Source: Paenibacillus abyssi
GTDB lineage: Bacteria; Bacillota; Bacilli; Paenibacillales; Paenibacillaceae
Length of the DNA: 64,000 nt
Direction of reading: 5' to 3'
Assembly (NCBI RefSeq): GCF_014640295.1
Contig: NZ_BMGR01000019.1
Location: 1-64,000 of the forward strand
Under the pieces are notes generated by a model that was not told where the DNA came from, did not search any database, and worked only from the letters and a program-made list of their open reading frames with translations. The position numbers and the translations under genes are program-made. Positions within the stretch are counted from its first letter, which is position 1. Each line of letters opens with the position of its first letter. Of the stretch, positions 54,990 through 63,392 are shown in pieces.

Positions 54990-55868
54990 TTAGGACAGCA
55001 AATGCTTTTTTAAAAATGGAAGAACCTGCTGCCAAAACGCCGGGTCTTTCTCGGATACACTGTGGCCCTCCGAATCCACCAGCAGATGCTCAACCGGCAC
55101 TTTCTTAACCAGCTTCTGCAGATCATCCGCTGGAATAAATCCGTCACGAACAGAATGCACCATCAATACAGGGGTACCGCCTGCTGACAGATTGCGCTCC
55201 AGTATGGAAGGAATATCGGACTGGCGGATATCTGCCCTGGAAATGCCTGACCGCCACAGCCATATCCACGGAATCAAATAGCCCAGCGGGAAAATCGGCA
55301 GCTTTCGCCGCTTCAACTCCGCTGTAAACATCGTGTCAAAGCGGATCGGCGTGGAATCCGTAACGACTGCCCGTACAGGAAGTCCTTTACCCAATGCAAG
55401 CAAAGCCCCGAATCCGCCCATTGAATGACCCAACACCGCAATTCGCTCCGGGTCGACACCTGGCTGCCTCTTCAAAAAGTCCACAGCCGCCGTTACGTCA
55501 TCCCGGAACATCAGTCCGGATGGCGCATTGATCGGGTCGCTATCGCCATGGCTACGGGCATCGAACAACATCACCGCTATACCGCTGTCATAAATCGGCC
55601 CGGCATAACGAAGCACGCGCGACCGATTGGAGCCCCAGCCATGCGCAATGACAACCGCCGCACAGCGATCAGCATTCGGAGGCATAGCGATCCATCCGTG
55701 CAGCTTGGAACCTTCACTTTGAAAGGTCACTTCTTCATACGGCACATCGGGCACGATTTCATTGGGCATTAGGCGTGGACGTTGGCTGGCAACACTCATT
55801 TTCCATATTCCCACAGCGACAAGTATTAAGATCCCCATTCCGATTAAGCTGATCGTCCACCACAGCAC
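54990..55868 (-). CDS. membrane-anchored alpha/beta hydrolase
   Basis: 292 residues if GTG 55868 (VLWWTISLIG) is used, which has AAGGGG nine bases upstream; the ATG at 55889 has no ribosome site. N-terminal membrane anchor (LIGMGILILVAVGIW), then an alpha/beta hydrolase with oxyanion HGWGSN, nucleophile Ser in VLGHSMGGFG, Asp in SVRDGFIP and His in SEGHSVSEK. Esterase or peptidase-like; substrate unknown. Follows the KDPG aldolase gene closely. Confidence 0.85.
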   Translation of the reverse strand: MLWWTISLIGMGILILVAVGIWKMSVASQRPRLMPNEIVPDVPYEEVTFQSEGSKLHGWIAMPPNADRCAAVVIAHGWGSNRSRVLRYAGPIYDSGIAVMLFDARSHGDSDPINAPSGLMFRDDVTAAVDFLKRQPGVDPERIAVLGHSMGGFGALLALGKGLPVRAVVTDSTPIRFDTMFTAELKRRKLPIFPLGYLIPWIWLWRSGISRADIRQSDIPSILERNLSAGGTPVLMVHSVRDGFIPADDLQKLVKKVPVEHLLVDSEGHSVSEKDPAFWQQVLPFLKKHLLS

Positions 55869-55898
55869 ACAAACTCGCCCCTTTGGCATTTCATTTGT

Positions 55899-56531
55899 TT
55901 ATACCGATTTCACTGCTTCTACAAATTTGCTTGCCCTTTCCGTCAACAAATGAAAATCGCCGCGGCGTACCCAATCCAAATTCACCAGCTTGCTGCCCAT
56001 GCCGACGCTGCATGCTCCAGCCGCAAAATAGTCCCTGATATTGTCCAAATCAACGCCGCCTGTAGCCATCATAGGAATGTTGTTCAGCGGGGCGCGTACT
56101 TCCGCTAAATACTTCACCCCTAGCGTTGCCATCGGAAATATTTTTACCGCTTCCGCCCCTGCCTTCCATGCCCTCACGATTTCCGTGGGCGTCATTACCC
56201 CAGGCCATACCGAGACGCCATGCCGTACACCGTACGCAATGACTTCCTCATCGAGGTTTGGAGAGATCAGAAATTGTGCGCCTGCAGCGACAGCCTCCTC
56301 GGCCATCGCCAGATCCAGCACGGTGCCCGCTCCAATGGCCGCTTTTCCGTCAAATTTTTCCCGCCAGCGATGGATAATCTCCGTTGCGCCTTCCGTATTC
56401 ATCGTTACTTCCATCAGCCTGATCCCGCCATCTATTAATGCTTGACCTGCTTGATCCGCATGCTGATTCTCTATATTACGAAAAATGGCTACGATTTTTT
56501 CCTCTACAAGCATCTTTAACATGGTACTCAT
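55899..56531 (-). CDS. 2-keto-3-deoxy-6-phosphogluconate/4-hydroxy-2-oxoglutarate aldolase
   Basis: 210 residues, class I aldolase of the Eda family: catalytic Glu in LMEVTMNTEGA, Schiff-base Lys in AVKIFPMATLG, phosphate loop MATGGVDLDN. Cleaves KDPG to pyruvate and glyceraldehyde 3-phosphate. ATG at 56531 behind GGGAGG. No KDG kinase is adjacent, so its pathway partner lies elsewhere. Confidence 0.92.
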   Translation of the reverse strand: MSTMLKMLVEEKIVAIFRNIENQHADQAGQALIDGGIRLMEVTMNTEGATEIIHRWREKFDGKAAIGAGTVLDLAMAEEAVAAGAQFLISPNLDEEVIAYGVRHGVSVWPGVMTPTEIVRAWKAGAEAVKIFPMATLGVKYLAEVRAPLNNIPMMATGGVDLDNIRDYFAAGACSVGMGSKLVNLDWVRRGDFHLLTERASKFVEAVKSV

Positions 56532-56680
56532 CGTTCAACCTCCCATTTAAAAAAACCTCACTACTGGTTATTGTAACCAAGCTTTTGCTCAGGAACAAGC
56601 ATTTGTGACGGGATAAGCGCCCGGTGCATACAATGCATCAAGACGAAAGCCCAATTTAAAAATAAGGGAGTTTTGTATGC

Positions 56681-57547
56681 ATGTCGAATGAATCTGTAAG
56701 ATATTCAACCGTAAGAGCAGGTGGCTGTGGCTGCGGAGGTGCTGCCCGCGCAGTAATGCCGCCACCGCCGCCGGCACCGCCAATCCCACCTGGTCCTGGG
56801 CCAGTTCCCCCAGGAGGAGGGATGTTCCCTCCAGGACCGGGCGGCTTCCCCGGCGGACCGGGCGGATTCCCCGGCGGAACGGGCGGCTTCCCCGGTGGAC
56901 CGGGTGGCTTCCCCGGTGGACCGGGCGGATTCCCCGGTGGACCGGGCGGATTCCCCGGCGGACCGGGTGGGTTCCCCGGTGGACCGGGTGGGTTCCCCGG
57001 TGGACCGGGTGGGTTCCCCGGCGGACCGGGTGGGTTCCCCGGCGGACCGGGCGGGTTCCCCGGTGGACCGGGTGGGTTCCCCGGCGGACCAGGCGGCTTC
57101 CCCGGTGGACCGGGTGGGTTCCCCGGTGGACCGGGCGGCTTCCCCGGTGGACCGGGCGGGTTCCCCGGTGGACCGGGTGGGTTCCCCGGTGGACCGGGCG
57201 GGTTCCCCGGTGGACCGGGTGGGTTCCCCGGCGGACCGGGCGGGTTCCCCGGTGGACCGGGCGGGTTCCCCGGTGGACCGGGCGGGTTCCCCGGTGGACC
57301 GGGCGGGTTCCCCGGTGGACCGGGCGGGTTCCCCGGTGGACCGGGCGGGTTCCCCCGGTGGACCGGGCGGGTTCCCCGGTGGACCGGGCGGGTTCCCCGG
57401 TGGACCGGGCGGATTCCCGAGCGGCTTCCCGAGCGGGTATCCTATGGGATCTTTCCCTCCGGGGCCACTCTCTCCTGGACCCGGGCCGATCACTCCTGGA
57501 CCAGATCCGTCCTCTCCCGGTCCTGGGCCTTTCTCTCCCGGTCCTGA
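56681..57547 (+). CDS. Gly/Pro/Phe heptad-repeat protein, frameshifted
   Basis: Begins MSNESVRYSTVRAGGCGCGG, then a Pro-rich stretch and about 27 copies of the heptapeptide GGFPGGP encoded by 21-bp repeats. At 57352-57356 one repeat has CCCCC where all others have CCCC; after it the frame reads WTGRVPR and stops at 57547. Removing one C restores GGFPGGP repeats and an ending rich in PGP (FPSGFPSGYPMGSFPPG ... PRPEEE) that stops at 57623. So the intended gene is probably 56681..57623, about 313 residues. It is not a regular collagen triplet. A structural spore or cell-surface protein is a guess. RBS AGGGAG at ten bases. Confidence 0.7.
   Translation: MSNESVRYSTVRAGGCGCGGAARAVMPPPPPAPPIPPGPGPVPPGGGMFPPGPGGFPGGPGGFPGGTGGFPGGPGGFPGGPGGFPGGPGGFPGGPGGFPGGPGGFPGGPGGFPGGPGGFPGGPGGFPGGPGGFPGGPGGFPGGPGGFPGGPGGFPGGPGGFPGGPGGFPGGPGGFPGGPGGFPGGPGGFPGGPGGFPGGPGGFPGGPGGFPGGPGGFPGGPGGFPRWTGRVPRWTGRVPRWTGRIPERLPERVSYGIFPSGATLSWTRADHSWTRSVLSRSWAFLSRS
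56842..57420. repeat. 21-bp tandem repeat array, about 27 units
   Basis: Unit GGCGGGTTCCCCGGTGGACC plus one base, with C/T and G/C/A variation only at a few third positions (GGT/GGC, GGA). Open on five frames or more, which creates long false reading frames on both strands. Confidence 0.95.
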
Positions 57548-57649
57548 GCCTTTCTCTCCGGGACCGTGGACGTTCCCGCCAGGGCCTGGACCTGGAACAT
57601 TTCCAAGACCTGAAGAGGAATAGGCCCTAGCCAATCCAACCAACAAAAA

Positions 57650-57682
57650 AACCGCCAGTGTGAATTCCATTGGCGGTTTTTT
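57650..57682 (+). terminator. terminator of the heptad-repeat gene
   Basis: AACCGCCA / TGGCGGTT stem followed by TTTTTT. Confidence 0.85.
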
Positions 57683-57717
57683 AATTTCAATCCATTGTTT
57701 TTTAATTTCAATCCATT
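57676..57717. repeat. 21-bp tandem duplication after the terminator
   Basis: GTTTTTTAATTTCAATCCAT plus T occurs twice in direct succession; a simple slippage or repair duplication of the terminator tail. Confidence 0.9.
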
Positions 57718-57761
57718 AATGAAGACAAATTCGCGTGATTACGCTTCATTCTCGCAGCGCA

Positions 57762-58613
57762 TCAACGGAAAGCTTTATCCGATACATAGATATACCGTTC
57801 AAATCTCGCCATCACATGAAACTTTTGCTCCGGGTAGTTCTCATATAAGTACTGGACGAAATGCCCAGGTTTCTCGCTATTAAAGGCAAATACGTCGTAA
57901 TGCAGCGGAACGGCGGTATCCATCCCAGCAGCCACAGCGAGCTCTGCGGCCTCGCGGTAGTCCATGTTGCCGGCGAGATTATTCGATCTACGGAAAAAAT
58001 CTCCGCCGTTAATCGGCAGCAACCCCAGATCAATCTTCTGTTCGCTAAGCGTATCGACTAACTCCGGATACATGACGGTATCTCCTGCATGATATACTTT
58101 TACACCATTAATCTCCAATAAGTAACCGACATACTTGTGCCGGCCTTGCGAATCGAATTCCATTTCCTCATGTGCTGCTGCCACCGGCTGTACACTGATT
58201 TCTCCAAATGTATATCGCTCACCCACGATCGCATCCGTGATGCGCTCCTCCGGGACGCCGCAGCCTAACAGCTGCTGCCTGCAGCAGGCCGGTGCAACAT
58301 AAGCAGTGTGGGGGCTGTTTTGGGCCATCGCCCGAATGGTTCCTTCATCCAAATGATCGGCATGCTCATGCGTGATCAGGCAGACATCTGCATTCGTAAT
58401 CGTCTCCGGCGGAAACGGCGCAGGGTAGGCTCGTTGAATGCCCGCTGCATTCTCCAGGTGATCGGATACGTAGGGATCCACATAGACGATCGTCTGCGTT
58501 CCTTTCATGATGACGCTTTCTTGACCGATAAACCACACGGCGACAGCGCCATGCGGCAGACTGGAGGCGTTCACTTCCTCCACCCATTGTTTTGGCGTTC
58601 TCTTCATTGGCAT
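57762..58613 (-). CDS. metallo-beta-lactamase-fold hydrolase (UlaG-like)
   Basis: 283 residues from ATG 58613 (MPMKRTPKQWVEE) behind GAGGGG. Metal motif THEHADH, further ligands in HAGDTV and PLHYD. Similar to the UlaG/L-ascorbate 6-phosphate lactonase and N-acyl phosphatidylethanolamine PLD-like branch. Cytosolic; substrate unknown. Confidence 0.85.
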   Translation of the reverse strand: MPMKRTPKQWVEEVNASSLPHGAVAVWFIGQESVIMKGTQTIVYVDPYVSDHLENAAGIQRAYPAPFPPETITNADVCLITHEHADHLDEGTIRAMAQNSPHTAYVAPACCRQQLLGCGVPEERITDAIVGERYTFGEISVQPVAAAHEEMEFDSQGRHKYVGYLLEINGVKVYHAGDTVMYPELVDTLSEQKIDLGLLPINGGDFFRRSNNLAGNMDYREAAELAVAAGMDTAVPLHYDVFAFNSEKPGHFVQYLYENYPEQKFHVMARFERYIYVSDKAFR

Positions 58614-58707
58614 CATGATTCCCCTCTCATCTTTAGCACTACCCGGACAACCTCCGGCTCTCCAAAAAAAGCTCATCCTATGACGCGGGCTGGTTTCCTT
58701 CCACAAA

Positions 58708-59088
58708 TTATACAACGGTAATTTTATTTCTGCCTGCGAGCAGCCTGAGCTCGCGGCTAATTAGCTCATACATCCTGTCGTCCGGATCAAATTCCATTCC
58801 ATAGAGGAACAACTGACCGCCAACCTGCTGCTGCCAGCGAATCGTACCCTTCAGCTGCAGCGGCTCCTCATTTAATTGAATATGAATGATGAGCTTTATC
58901 TTGTTGTGTGTATGGCGCAAATCAAGCTTAGCGGCAAATCTGCAGCCCGCTTTGCTTACATTTATAAACTCGGCTCTGGCCAGTTTGGTATGTACCGCTT
59001 TCCCGTTTATATCCACGATTTGAAACCGGCAGCTTTCCGGTTCTTTTAATAAGTATCGAAATGGCTCTTTTCTGCGTGTAAGCACCAT
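58708..59088 (-). CDS. PilZ-domain cyclic-di-GMP-binding protein
   Basis: 126 residues forming a single PilZ domain: Arg cluster RRKEPFRY near the N-terminus and the second motif FINVSKAGCRFAAK (D/NxSxxG), then FLYGMEFDPDD. Probably a c-di-GMP receptor, 4.3 kb from the c-di-GMP riboswitch. ATG at 59088 behind GGGGGAA. Confidence 0.85.
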   Translation of the reverse strand: MVLTRRKEPFRYLLKEPESCRFQIVDINGKAVHTKLARAEFINVSKAGCRFAAKLDLRHTHNKIKLIIHIQLNEEPLQLKGTIRWQQQVGGQLFLYGMEFDPDDRMYELISRELRLLAGRNKITVV

Positions 59089-59180
59089 ATATTTCCCCCA
59101 CTAACGAAAATAGGATCACATTCAGTATACGCTATTTATACCCATCGTAACTATTTCACCATATTTTCGAGCGTTGAAAC

Positions 59181-59213
59181 AAAAAAAAGGCATAACCCCC
59201 TGAGGGCTATGCC
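59181..59213 (-). terminator. terminator of the former araB gene
   Basis: GGCATAGCCCTCAGGGGGTTATGCC hairpin with eight T on the minus strand. Confidence 0.85.
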
Positions 59214-59293
59214 GAATAAGCCATTGTATTGCAACTCGCGCTTGCAAATCCAATCCATTGATTTGATGCATTAATCATTAATCACGCCAATGT

Positions 59294-59530
59294 TTAACGT
59301 GCTTCTTCCTTGATTGCTTTCAACCGTTTCATGACGTCATTAGCTCCGCGTCCGAAATAATCGTGCAGCAGGTTGTACTCATGGCACAGCTTATCATACA
59401 CCGCAACGTTCTCCGGAATCGGCTTGAACGTCTCTTCGCGGACGCGCGCCATATTTTTCGCTGCTTCCACGATGCTGTCATATCCGCCTTTGGCAGCGCC
59501 TGCCGCCACCGCACCGAACATCGCTGCGCC
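59294..59530 (-). pseudogene. araB: ribulokinase (araB) C-terminal remnant
   Basis: The last about 78 residues of L-ribulokinase are intact ([43 protein letters not shown]) and keep their terminator, but everything before the Gly-Gly-Ala-Ala-Met is replaced by degenerate 41-bp repeats with an in-frame stop. araA and araD are absent here. Loss of the kinase route may relate to the oxidative pentose operon at 15-20 kb (speculation). Confidence 0.85.
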
Positions 59531-59532
59531 GC

Positions 59533-59690
59533 CCTCTCGGGTAGCTTTGAGCTTGTTATTGTCTTATCCGATTTCCTCTCGGGTAACCTCAAGCCTGTCA
59601 TTGTCTCATGCTACCCTATCAGGTAACTTCAAGCCAGTCATTGCCTCATAAGGCACCCTCTTTGGGTACCTTGCACTTGCTGCTGCGGCC
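59533..59690. repeat. four degenerate ~41-bp direct repeats at the araB breakpoint
   Basis: Units start at about 59533, 59575, 59615 and 59657, each opening CCTCTCGGGTAACTTCAAGC-like and continuing TGTCATTGTCTCAT; the fourth unit decays. Identity between units is moderate. Not a CRISPR: no unique spacers. Confidence 0.75.
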
Positions 59691-59707
59691 ATCCCGTGCG
59701 TCCTCAG

Positions 59708-59908
59708 TTACACAACGTCGTAGCCTTGATCCTCAATCGCCTCTTTGATTTTCTCCACTGAGACATTCGCCTCATCATAGGAGACTTTAACAGTTTTGGC
59801 ACCCAGGTCAACTTCTCCCTTTGCACCAAGCTGTTCCATAGCGCCTTCGACTGATTTTACGCAATGACCACACGACATGCCTTCTACTTTCAAGATCACT
59901 TCTTGCAT
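59708..59908 (-). CDS. copZ: copper chaperone
   Basis: 66 residues, heavy-metal-associated fold with Cu(I) site GMSCGHC and the ending EAIEDQGYDVV. Carries Cu(I) to CopA or CsoR; no copA is adjacent. Downstream of csoR on the same strand. Confidence 0.93.
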   Translation of the reverse strand: MQEVILKVEGMSCGHCVKSVEGAMEQLGAKGEVDLGAKTVKVSYDEANVSVEKIKEAIEDQGYDVV

Positions 59909-60055
59909 CGTTTATCTCTCCTTTATTTAATAAATTTATTACTTGCCATATTAACCTGCCGCTATTTTAACCATACCCCAGTAATGTATAATGGGTTGAA
60001 ATAAAAGTTGAAATCGCTAAACGTATGACATCATTCAACGAGTTCAACTCCATAT

Positions 60056-60406
60056 CTATTTCACCAGTTTGTTAATCGTTGTCAGCAGTTCATCAAGCAC
60101 TTCCCGATCGCCAGATTCGATTCGCTCGACGATACAGCTTCGCATATGGCCTTCAAGCAGCAGCTTGCCCACTCCATTCAAAGCCGATTGAATCGCAGCA
60201 ATCTGGTTTAACACATCATCACAATAGACATCCCGTTCAACCATCCCCTTGACCCCGCGAACCTGACCTTCAATCCGGTTAAGACGCGATACCAGGTTGG
60301 ACTTGAATTTATCGGAATGATGACTCTTGCGTTCATCTGCGCTGCTTGTATGACAGCTTCCATCTTCGCAAACTTCGGCCATTGCCACATCATGATTGAG
60401 ATCCAT
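60056..60406 (-). CDS. csoR: copper-sensing repressor CsoR
   Basis: 116 residues from ATG 60406 (MDLNHDVAMAEV); the longer frame crosses the operator. Cu(I) ligands Cys in RDVYCDDV and the pair His...Cys in EGHMRSC. N-terminal 30 residues with Cys and His (CEDGSCHTSS) are an extension on the core. Expected to repress copZ and itself through the palindrome at 60452-60470. Confidence 0.92.
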   Translation of the reverse strand: MDLNHDVAMAEVCEDGSCHTSSADERKSHHSDKFKSNLVSRLNRIEGQVRGVKGMVERDVYCDDVLNQIAAIQSALNGVGKLLLEGHMRSCIVERIESGDREVLDELLTTINKLVK

Positions 60407-60451
60407 GTGTATCACCACCCTTGTTGAACTGTTTCCGTAATTGAATCTTAA

Positions 60452-60470
60452 CATACCCCCAGTGGGTATG
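60452..60470. promoter_or_regulatory. CsoR operator
   Basis: CATACCCCCAGTGGGTATG, perfect 7-bp arms around five bases, 46 bp upstream of csoR. A weaker GGTATGG/CCATACC-like match lies at 59973-59998 before copZ. Confidence 0.8.
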
Positions 60471-60551
60471 CAACTGTTAATTGTCCGGCGATTCAGCATT
60501 CAACAACTGTTAGTCATCTACCAACACTTTGGTTATGCAGCTGTACGCTGT

Positions 60552-61430
60552 TTAGCGATACTCTGCCAGACGTTTTTGCAAATATTCGATGACATTCTCC
60601 GCCATATCTTCCCGCTTCAGCGCCAAATCAATGGTCGCCTGCACGAATCCAAGCTTATCCCCAACGTCGTAACGATTGCCTTGGAATCGATGAGCGGCAA
60701 TCGATGAGAGGCTGTTCAATTGCTGCAGACTGTCTGTCAGTTGAATCTCTCCGCCTTTGCCGGGTTTGGAAGTTTCCAATAAGCCGAAGATAGCCGGGTC
60801 CAACACATATCGTCCGACGACTGCCAGATTGGACGGCGCTTCGCCGCGTGCCGGCTTCTCCACCAGATTGCGGATCCGGTCTGAGCCATCCGGCTCAAGC
60901 GATACGATACCATACCGCTCTGTATGATCCCACGGCACCTCCATGACTGCTACCACGGACGACTCATCCTGCTCATACCGATCGATCATCTGCCGCAAAC
61001 AAGGCGGATTCGACATAAGGATATCATCGCCGAGCAGAACGGCAAACGGCTCATCGCCAATAAAGCTTTTTGCGCACAGAACTGCATGGCCAAGCCCCAG
61101 CGGCTCGTGCTGCCTTATATAATAGATTTCCGCCATTTTGGAAATATTGCGAACAAGAGAAAGCGTACAGTCATCCCCGCGTTCCTCAAGTGTTTTTTCC
61201 AGCTCAACTGATTTATCAAAATGGTCCTCGATCGCCCGTTTATTTCTGCCCGTCACAATCATAATGCTTTCAATGCCCGACTCGACCGCTTCCTCTACGA
61301 TGTATTGGATTGCCGGTTTATCGATCAAGGGCAGCATTTCCTTCGGCTGCGCTTTAGTAGCCGGCAAAAAACGGGTCCCTAATCCTCCAGCCGGTATGAT
61401 AGCTTTTCTCACTTTCTGTTTGCTCATCAT
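60552..61430 (-). CDS. galU: UTP-glucose-1-phosphate uridylyltransferase
   Basis: 292 residues from the ATGATG at 61430 behind AAGGGGAG. Nucleotidyltransferase motif AIIPAGGLGTRFLPATKAQPKEM, sugar-nucleotide motifs LLGDDILM and GEIQLTD. Makes UDP-glucose for polymers and, with Gal enzymes, for galactose use. Confidence 0.95.
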   Translation of the reverse strand: MMSKQKVRKAIIPAGGLGTRFLPATKAQPKEMLPLIDKPAIQYIVEEAVESGIESIMIVTGRNKRAIEDHFDKSVELEKTLEERGDDCTLSLVRNISKMAEIYYIRQHEPLGLGHAVLCAKSFIGDEPFAVLLGDDILMSNPPCLRQMIDRYEQDESSVVAVMEVPWDHTERYGIVSLEPDGSDRIRNLVEKPARGEAPSNLAVVGRYVLDPAIFGLLETSKPGKGGEIQLTDSLQQLNSLSSIAAHRFQGNRYDVGDKLGFVQATIDLALKREDMAENVIEYLQKRLAEYR

Positions 61431-61610
61431 TAGACTCCCCTTGATATCAAAATGCAGCTGCCCGGAAATTAACGGCATCCCCTATTCCTATGGCAAAATC
61501 ATACCATAAATGCATGAAAAAAAAACCTTCTCACCCCTGATTTGACAGACATCACCCATCATGCCAAACTTAATCTGAATCCATACATTCACTAAAGAGG
61601 AGTGCATGTC

Positions 61611-62015
61611 ATGTTGAATACGCAGACCCTTCGCACCTCACGCAGGGATGAAATGATCGACATTACGCGTCAAGTATCCGCCATCGTATCGCAATCCGGC
61701 ATCACCGAAGGCCTTGCCGTCATTTACTGTCCGCATACGACCGCAGGCATTACCATCCAAGAGAATGCCGACCCAGACGTGAAGCTTGACGTACTCATGC
61801 GATTGGATGAGGTCTATCCCTGGGAGCACCCCAAATACAGGCATAGTGAAGGCAATACGGCTTCTCACCTTAAAGCCATGACCACGGGAACCTCACAAAC
61901 AGTCATTATTGATCGCGGCAGGCTGCTGCTCGGAAGATGGCAGGGCATTTACTTTTGCGAATTTGACGGTCCCCGCTCACGGGAATACCACATCAAACTG
62001 CTGACTACAGATTGA
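61611..62015 (+). CDS. YjbQ family protein (secondary thiamine-phosphate synthase enzyme family)
   Basis: 134 residues from ATG 61611 (MLNTQTLRTS) with AGGAG eight bases before. Conserved GLAVIYCPHTTAGITIQEN, the acidic NADPDV, and FDGPRSREYHIK. Hydrolase-like fold; true role in Firmicutes unclear. Divergent from galU. Confidence 0.9.
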   Translation: MLNTQTLRTSRRDEMIDITRQVSAIVSQSGITEGLAVIYCPHTTAGITIQENADPDVKLDVLMRLDEVYPWEHPKYRHSEGNTASHLKAMTTGTSQTVIIDRGRLLLGRWQGIYFCEFDGPRSREYHIKLLTTD

Positions 62016-62090
62016 ATGCATATTTTTCTGCGTATCCGCCATCCTAATTCGGGGAATAAAAACAACCCACAATCGGAGGCGAATGAACAC

Positions 62091-62474
62091 ATGAATATGA
62101 ACCAAGGCACAATCCAGCAGCAGCTGCAGCAATGCGGGCAAATGATCGGACAGCTTATCCAACAAACTCAGCAGGCTTCCCAGCTGTATCAGCAAATGCT
62201 GCAGCAGGAGCAGCAAAACGCCATGCAGCTGGAGCAATTGGCACATCGCGAGCAGCAGGCCGTACAGATGATTCAACATGCTCTGCAGGGGCATCAGACT
62301 GCTATGCAGCAGATGCAGCACGTCGTTTCGATCTGTCATCAGCTCGAGCATGGCATGCAAAGCAGCATAACGGGGATGACGTCCCCTAGTGAGCACTACG
62401 GAGCGCAAGCTCCAATGAGCGGCGGCACCATGCACAGCATGAACACTGGCAATCAAAATAGAAGCTTCCAATAA
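62091..62474 (+). CDS. glutamine-rich helical protein
   Basis: 127 residues from ATG 62091 behind GGAGG at 11 bases. Residues 5-95 are helical and rich in Gln (QQLQQCGQMIGQLIQQTQQ and similar), with His at the end. Resembles short Gln-rich spore-coat-like proteins of Bacillales, without certainty. Confidence 0.65.
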   Translation: MNMNQGTIQQQLQQCGQMIGQLIQQTQQASQLYQQMLQQEQQNAMQLEQLAHREQQAVQMIQHALQGHQTAMQQMQHVVSICHQLEHGMQSSITGMTSPSEHYGAQAPMSGGTMHSMNTGNQNRSFQ

Positions 62475-62479
62475 TAATG

Positions 62480-62530
62480 GAAGAAGGCAGTCAGCAACGT
62501 TAATCCGTCGCTTGACTGCCTTCTGTCGTT
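62480..62530. terminator. shared terminator of convergent genes
   Basis: GAAGGCAGTCA / TGACTGCCTTC stem with a 19-base loop, T-rich after the plus-strand arm. Confidence 0.75.
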
Positions 62531-62538
62531 TTTGTACG

Positions 62539-63126
62539 TTAGTCCTTTTCCACCAGGTTCCGGTCGAGGTAACCTTCCAACGTATTCGAGATCTCAAATA
62601 CCGTATGCGCCAAATCGTAATTCTCGAAAGCATGCTCGCATTCGGACTGATAGGCGATGTCGTAATCGTAATGGCTTAAATGATTAGCAATGACTTCTTC
62701 ACTAAGGCCGAGATCACGCTGGCGCTTTTCCACCGTTGCCCGGTCTGCATAGATGAAGAGCCGGATGACGTGATCGCCGTAGGTTTGCTTCAATATTTCC
62801 GCTCCGTCGCGGTTCATAATCAGATAAATGCATCCGTTATTGGCAAAGCTATGCTCAATATCGTATTCACGGAGTCCGTATTTATTGTTGTTGATCGTGA
62901 CGCTTTCTAAAAATTCATTTTGCGATTCCATCTGCTCATACAGATCCATGGAGATAAAATGGTAATCTTGCCCGTCGACTTCCCCAGGTCGTGGATCGCG
63001 TGTCGCATAAGAAAGCACCTTTTTCAATCCGAGTGTTGCCCCTACACTATCAGCAACGGTTTTACGGCCTGAACCATCCGGCCCCGTGAAGACAAAAATC
63101 AGTTCTCGGTCTTTCAGCTCATACAT
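62539..63126 (-). CDS. guanylate kinase-like P-loop protein
   Basis: 195 residues from ATG 63126 (MYELKDRELIF), eight bases after GGAGG. P-loop GPDGSGRKT, GMP-binding segment SYATRDPRPGEVDGQDYHF, and C-terminal lid. The P-loop and lengths resemble Gmk but the C-terminal part diverges, so it may be a second guanylate kinase or a regulatory paralogue. Confidence 0.8.
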   Translation of the reverse strand: MYELKDRELIFVFTGPDGSGRKTVADSVGATLGLKKVLSYATRDPRPGEVDGQDYHFISMDLYEQMESQNEFLESVTINNNKYGLREYDIEHSFANNGCIYLIMNRDGAEILKQTYGDHVIRLFIYADRATVEKRQRDLGLSEEVIANHLSHYDYDIAYQSECEHAFENYDLAHTVFEISNTLEGYLDRNLVEKD

Positions 63127-63132
63127 ATCCAT

Positions 63133-63392
63133 AACCTCCTCATCGGTACATTAGGTGCAGCACTTTTTGATAATGACTCACCTTAATGGATTAATTATAA
63201 ACAAAAATAACCGTACTGGTCAATTAAAGTCAACTTTTCTCACTCATTCCTCAATTTACTCTATAAATCTCTATTTTTCATCGTAAACATACTATTTTCG
63301 CATCAGAGATTACACTTGACAAATCGGCCCTTATTTATAATAATTATAAAAAGAGAATTAGTATATATTTTTTGGGAGGGGCGAGCGAAACT
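63133..63392. promoter_or_regulatory. trxB upstream region with -35 TTGACA
   Basis: TTGACA at 63316-63321 and a string of TATAAT/TAATTA boxes 14-24 bp later; the right -10 cannot be chosen. The rest of the 260 bp is AT-rich and holds nothing else recognisable. Confidence 0.5.

Noticed and set aside
56842-57420. Array looking like a CRISPR
   Set aside because: Units are contiguous 21-bp coding repeats without spacers.
56705-57670. Long minus-strand frame of 321 codons rich in Ser-Thr-Gly-Glu-Pro
   Set aside because: Produced by the stop-free 21-bp repeat; no ribosome site and it overlaps the better supported plus-strand repeat gene.
59373-59651. Plus-strand frames across the araB remnant
   Set aside because: They are shadows of the remnant and of the degenerate repeats, with no ribosome site.
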